Under the pieces are notes generated by a model. That model ran no database searches and was not told the DNA's origin. It saw only the letters and a program-made list of their open reading frames with translations. A DNA stretch of 64,000 nucleotides from Strongyloides papillosus (Eukaryota > Nematoda > Chromadorea > Rhabditida > Strongyloididae): the NCBI GenBank assembly GCA_005656395.1, contig SRSI01000079.1, forward strand, positions 310,001-374,000, in the 5' to 3' direction. Position numbers and translations under genes: made by a program. Positions 60,101-64,000 of this stretch are shown in pieces; the stretch's first letter is position 1, and each line of letters begins with the position of its first letter.

Positions 60101-61959
60101 CATATATTATTTGTAAAAGAGTGTTTCATTTGCTGTTAAAAGTTTTTCTTACGTTTATTTCTTTTGCGTTGGTGTTAATATAAATTAAAAAAATGTATAA
60201 TCACGATTATCATTTCAATTTCAAATACTTACGCGCAATTCTTGCAATTATTAGCACTTCTACATCAAACATGAATTAGAAAAAATAATTCATTAAAATT
60301 GTATTATGATTGTCGGTCAGATAATAATAAATCATGAGATTTCAAATTTTCTTTCAATAGAACATAACTTGCGTCATACAAAGCTATTTGTTATGTGAAA
60401 AATACATAATTAAATATTATTAATCCTATTTAAAAATGGAAAATCTCATAAAATAATAAGCAGATTATTACTTTTATGACTTCCTGATTTAGGATGTAAA
60501 TTGACACAAATCTTTTAACATTAAGCTAATTAAATTAAGCTTCATAATAATCAAAGTTATAAAAATAAGAAGTTGTTTTGCAAACTAATAATTTTTATGT
60601 ATTAGAAATATCAACAATAATAATGAGTTTATATGCCTTGCTGTAAATATTTTTTTATTATATTCCCATCAAAATATGACTCAAATGTGAAACACATGCC
60701 TTTCGATTAAGGTTGAAATAATTAGATTTTTAAGATTAAAGTTGAAGTAAATTTTCTAAGAACACCATTTCTAATTTTAATTACATATTTCAAATTTGTC
60801 ATTATACACGTTAATAAATTATTTAAAAGTGCATATCTAAATAAATGAAATGTTGTTGTTATGAGAACAATGTTTTGATTGTTTTAAGCATCATGTGAAT
60901 AAACAGCTATTTATTTTTATTCTAATGCCGTTATTGATAAGAAGTATTTTTTTGATCAATTTGTAAAAATAAACAAGATCCTAGTACCGTTTGTTACTAT
61001 CTAAAGAACCCCAAAAAAGTTTTTCACTATTATAAGTTATGAAATTAACGTGCTTTTAGTGATAGCTTACTATATTTTTTGCCTTTTTAATCAAAAAGAA
61101 TATACCGTCAATCAAATTAGATATGATATAAACTAAAACACATACTGATAAGATTGCTATTAAAACGCATCAACTTATTTTTAGCTAAGATTTTAAACGA
61201 AAATGTAGAATTCTGAAAAAAAAATGAATACTTTGTTATACTATAAAATTATACATCCAGACAAAAAATTATTAACAAACAGAATAAATTTAAAAAAATA
61301 TAAAATCTTTATTTCATTTACTTTTGTTAATTTCGTAGTCACCAAAATACATTTTTTTTGAATAGTTTTATGAAAAAAATTCTCATATCACTTTGTATGG
61401 TATAATTCATATGATTCTAGACAATGTATTAAAATTTAAGAAATGTCAAAAATATAATTGTTCAAAGAATAGGTTGTTTAATTGGAAAAACTGGAATTGC
61501 CCTACATAAAATTTTATTACAAATCCCACCTTTATAAAAATTAACATTGATATAAAAAATTTTGTTATTAAAAGAAAACACATTTTCCTTATCATCATTT
61601 TTGCTCGCTACTTAAGATACAAAAATTTCATGGCTGTTTATTTTATACAATATTTAAAATATTTATCAACAAACAATTGATACTTATTTTGTCATATTTC
61701 ATGTAACCATTAAATTTAATTTTAATTGGTGGAAATGCATGATGGTTAGTAGGTATTGATAGAAAAACATTATCATAAATAAAATCTTAAATGACCTTTA
61801 CCTCGATTTTATAAAGAAAAGCCCTCATACATTTAGAAGAGACACATACTTTTAATATGTAATTGCTTTTCTTACTTTTTTTAAATCTAAATTATAAGAT
61901 TACTGTTTTTTCGTTATATCATAATTAAAGTTTTCCTTTTTTAGTAATTCCTATTAATT
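54133..61959. other. AT-rich intergenic region, no gene seen
   Basis: 7.8 kb, the longest gene-free stretch. No open frame with coding character on either strand, no tRNA-like or repeat structure that I could support. The Kir promoter should lie at its left end and the SDR promoter at its right. Confidence 0.55.
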
Positions 61960-63123
61960 ATGGAATTTGTTTTTGAAAATCTATATATTATTATTTTTTT
62001 ACTCATTATTTTCTATTATCTAATTAAGAGATATTATATTGAAAATGTGTTGTTAAATGATGTAGAGGGAAAATTTGTCTTTGTTACAGGTTGCGATTCG
62101 GGTTTCGGAAGGTTACTTGTTAATGAGCTTTTGAAAAGTAATATTAATGTTATTGCTGGTTGTTACACGAAAGTAGGGAAAAAAGACCTTGCCGAGGAGT
62201 GTTCTGATCCTAAAATATACCTTGGCAGTCTGTACACAGTTGATTTAGATGTTACAAAAATAGAATCTGTTCAAAATGCATATAAATATATTGAAAAGTT
62301 GATGGATGAAAAGGTTTGTTTGTTTAAAGTAAAAAATAAATATTCGTAACTTAGAAAACCACTTTATGGTCCGTTGTAAATAATGCCGGAGCAAATATTG
62401 TTAAAGGACCAATTGAATGGTATACAGTAGAGGATTTTAAAATGCATATTGATATAAATTTAATGGGACCGATAAGGGTATGCCAAACTTTTATTCCTTT
62501 ACTTAAAAAATCAAAAGGACGTTTCGTAACAATGATATCATGTTCTGGAAGGATTCATGGGTTTTTCCTTGGACCATATACTACTTCAAAATTTGGTTTA
62601 AGGGGGTATATGGATTCTTTACGACTAGATTTACAACCTTTTGGAATAACTGTACACGTCTTAGAACCTGGAGCATTTAAAACTCCACTAACAGAAGATA
62701 AATTTTTAGCTGATCGAATAGAGAGGGCCTTTAATTCATTGTCTGATGAGACAAAAGATGACTATGGTTCATCATTCAAAAATAATCGTAATTATAACTT
62801 TTCTTTTATGCTTAACTAATTTATGTTTTTTAGTTATTGTTAACTGGCAAAAAGGTGTTGATATTGCTGCTTCTTCAAACTTATATCTAGTCGTTAATAA
62901 CTACATTCATGCAATTACATCTGCCAAACCACGGCATCGTTATCTTTGTGGTTACGACGCCTGGTTTCTCTTTCTCCCATTATCAATGTTACCTTCACAC
63001 ATCCAAGATAAAATATTATACTTTTTATATACCTGCCACCCAAGTTTAAATTTAAAATTTTCTTTCAAAAAACGCGAAGGAACCTTATCTGAAATTAACA
63101 ATAATCAAAAAAAGCTTGTATAG
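61960..63123 (+). CDS. Short-chain dehydrogenase, retinol / 17-beta-hydroxysteroid dehydrogenase type (358 aa)
   Basis: Three exons, 61960-62313, 62355-62787 and 62834-63123, with introns of 41 and 46 bp in matching phase. The N-terminus is a hydrophobic membrane anchor (IIIFLLIIFYYLI). The cofactor motif is TGCDSGFG, followed by the conserved Asp (LDVT), NNAG, the catalytic Ser (SCSGR) and YTTSK (Tyr and Lys). LEPGAFKTPL follows. This is the RDH/HSD17B6-like SDR9C pattern (nematode dhs genes), acting on retinoids or steroids at the ER with NAD(H) or NADP(H). The C-terminal third has a further hydrophobic stretch (WFLFLPLSMLPSHI) and a basic tail, as in that subgroup. The substrate cannot be read from sequence. 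Confidence 0.9.
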
Positions 63124-64000
63124 TTAAATGGGAAAAAAAATTAATTATAGAAGTAAAAAAAATTATTATTAAAAATATTTTATAATAAAATATTTGTTTT
63201 CATATTTTCAAAAAATTATTTCTTTATGTAAATTATTTTACTGTAAAGTAGTGATTATTACATGCATAAAATAAAAACGGCTACACATCATTTGTATGGA
63301 AGTCTCATAATACAATTCCAGCTATAGTAGTTTTTCAACAAACCATTAAAATATTATTCATATGTTAATTATTTTAAAATAAAAAAAAATATTATTTTTT
63401 CGCCTTTAAAATTAAAACATTAAAGATACATCATTTTCTGAAGGTGCTATTGTAAAAAAAATTTCTAATTTTATTAACATGTATGATTTTTAATTCTTTA
63501 CAATTGAATATTTTGAAAGGTTTTTTTTTATTTTTTACTTTATTTTAATGATAAAATAAACAAATATGAAAAGACCTGTGTTTCACACAGATGGAAATTA
63601 GCCATCTATAATCATAATAATCATTATGTACATTTAAGTAAAAAAAATTTTGTAATATATTATTGCCTTAATATTAAATCAATTTGTCGTTGTTTGTTTA
63701 TTTTTCTACTTAGTGGTATAATAATAATTATTAATTGTACATTGACATCACGTCTGTACAAAAATTATTTTTATGTTAAGGTATTTTTGCTTAATGGGAT
63801 AATTTTAAGTAAAAATAAAAATATTTATCAAGTTTTATAGAAAAGTTATATTCCCATTACATGAAATATATTGTAGATACAATATTTAAAGATTATAGTA
63901 TCAATATCATAAATGTGACCTACACTATTCTATTTTTATTAAAATAATCATTTGTCATCAAAAATTATTCTTTTTTTTATAATCATTAATAAAATTAATT
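63124..64000. other. AT-rich 3' flank with two small tandem hairpins
   Basis: No gene. At 63576-63590 CTGTGT pairs with ACACAG around TTC. At 63589-63607 AGATGG pairs with CCATCT around a 7-nt loop. The two hairpins overlap by two bases. Function unknown. Confidence 0.35.

Overview
This is a eukaryotic window, almost certainly from a nematode and probably a Strongyloides-like clade IV worm. The base composition is very AT-rich. Introns are mostly 36-50 bp, genes have few exons, and several start codons sit just behind a splice-acceptor motif, as expected for spliced-leader trans-splicing. The gene content is typical of nematodes: a cuticle collagen, levamisole-type acetylcholine receptor subunits, a FMRFamide-type GPCR, MVB-12, Kir and SDR genes. 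Exon joins were worked out by hand from phase and GT..AG signals; no alignment or search was run.

Layout. 1-414: end of a Tc1/Tc3-like transposon running off the left edge. 1811-9200 (-): a seven-exon gene for a 2,236-residue secreted modular protein. 13583-14479 (-): a small Cys-rich secreted, probably GPI-anchored protein. 18702-19334 (-): a PB1-like protein. 20562-21842 (-): a secreted Gly-rich protein with nine repeats. 22298-24451 (+): EMC10 and a BAP18-like chromatin factor. 25524-26291 (-): Rab6. 26921-29160 (+): RPP30 followed closely by TRMT10C, that is, a nuclear RNase P/MRP subunit and a mitochondrial RNase P subunit in a probable operon. 30005-32670 (-): MVB12 and a cytochrome P450 with an apparent one-base frameshift. 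33395-34638 (+): a peptide GPCR. 34922-40513 (-): two ATF4-like bZIP genes, eIF3D and an Sds3-like gene, all on one strand. 41376-48454 (+): two tandem alpha-type acetylcholine receptor genes. The first holds a complete collagen gene (-) in intron 1; the second holds only a deleted remnant of that collagen. 48535-49229 (-): a four-pass LAPTM-like protein. 52520-54132 (-): an inward-rectifier K+ channel. 61960-63123 (+): a membrane-anchored short-chain dehydrogenase.

The long spacers (9.2-13.6, 14.5-18.7, 49.2-52.5 and 54.1-62.0 kb) are AT-rich and show no supportable genes. The themes that connect genes are possible operons (RPP30/TRMT10C; Sds3-like/eIF3D), a segmental duplication that carried a nested gene with it, and a cluster of translation/stress-response genes (two ATF4-like factors beside eIF3D). 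I see no clear-cut new molecular system. The least explained items are the nested-collagen duplication, the nine-repeat secreted protein, the giant EGF/TIG-like secreted protein and the out-of-frame overlap in the first ATF4-like gene.
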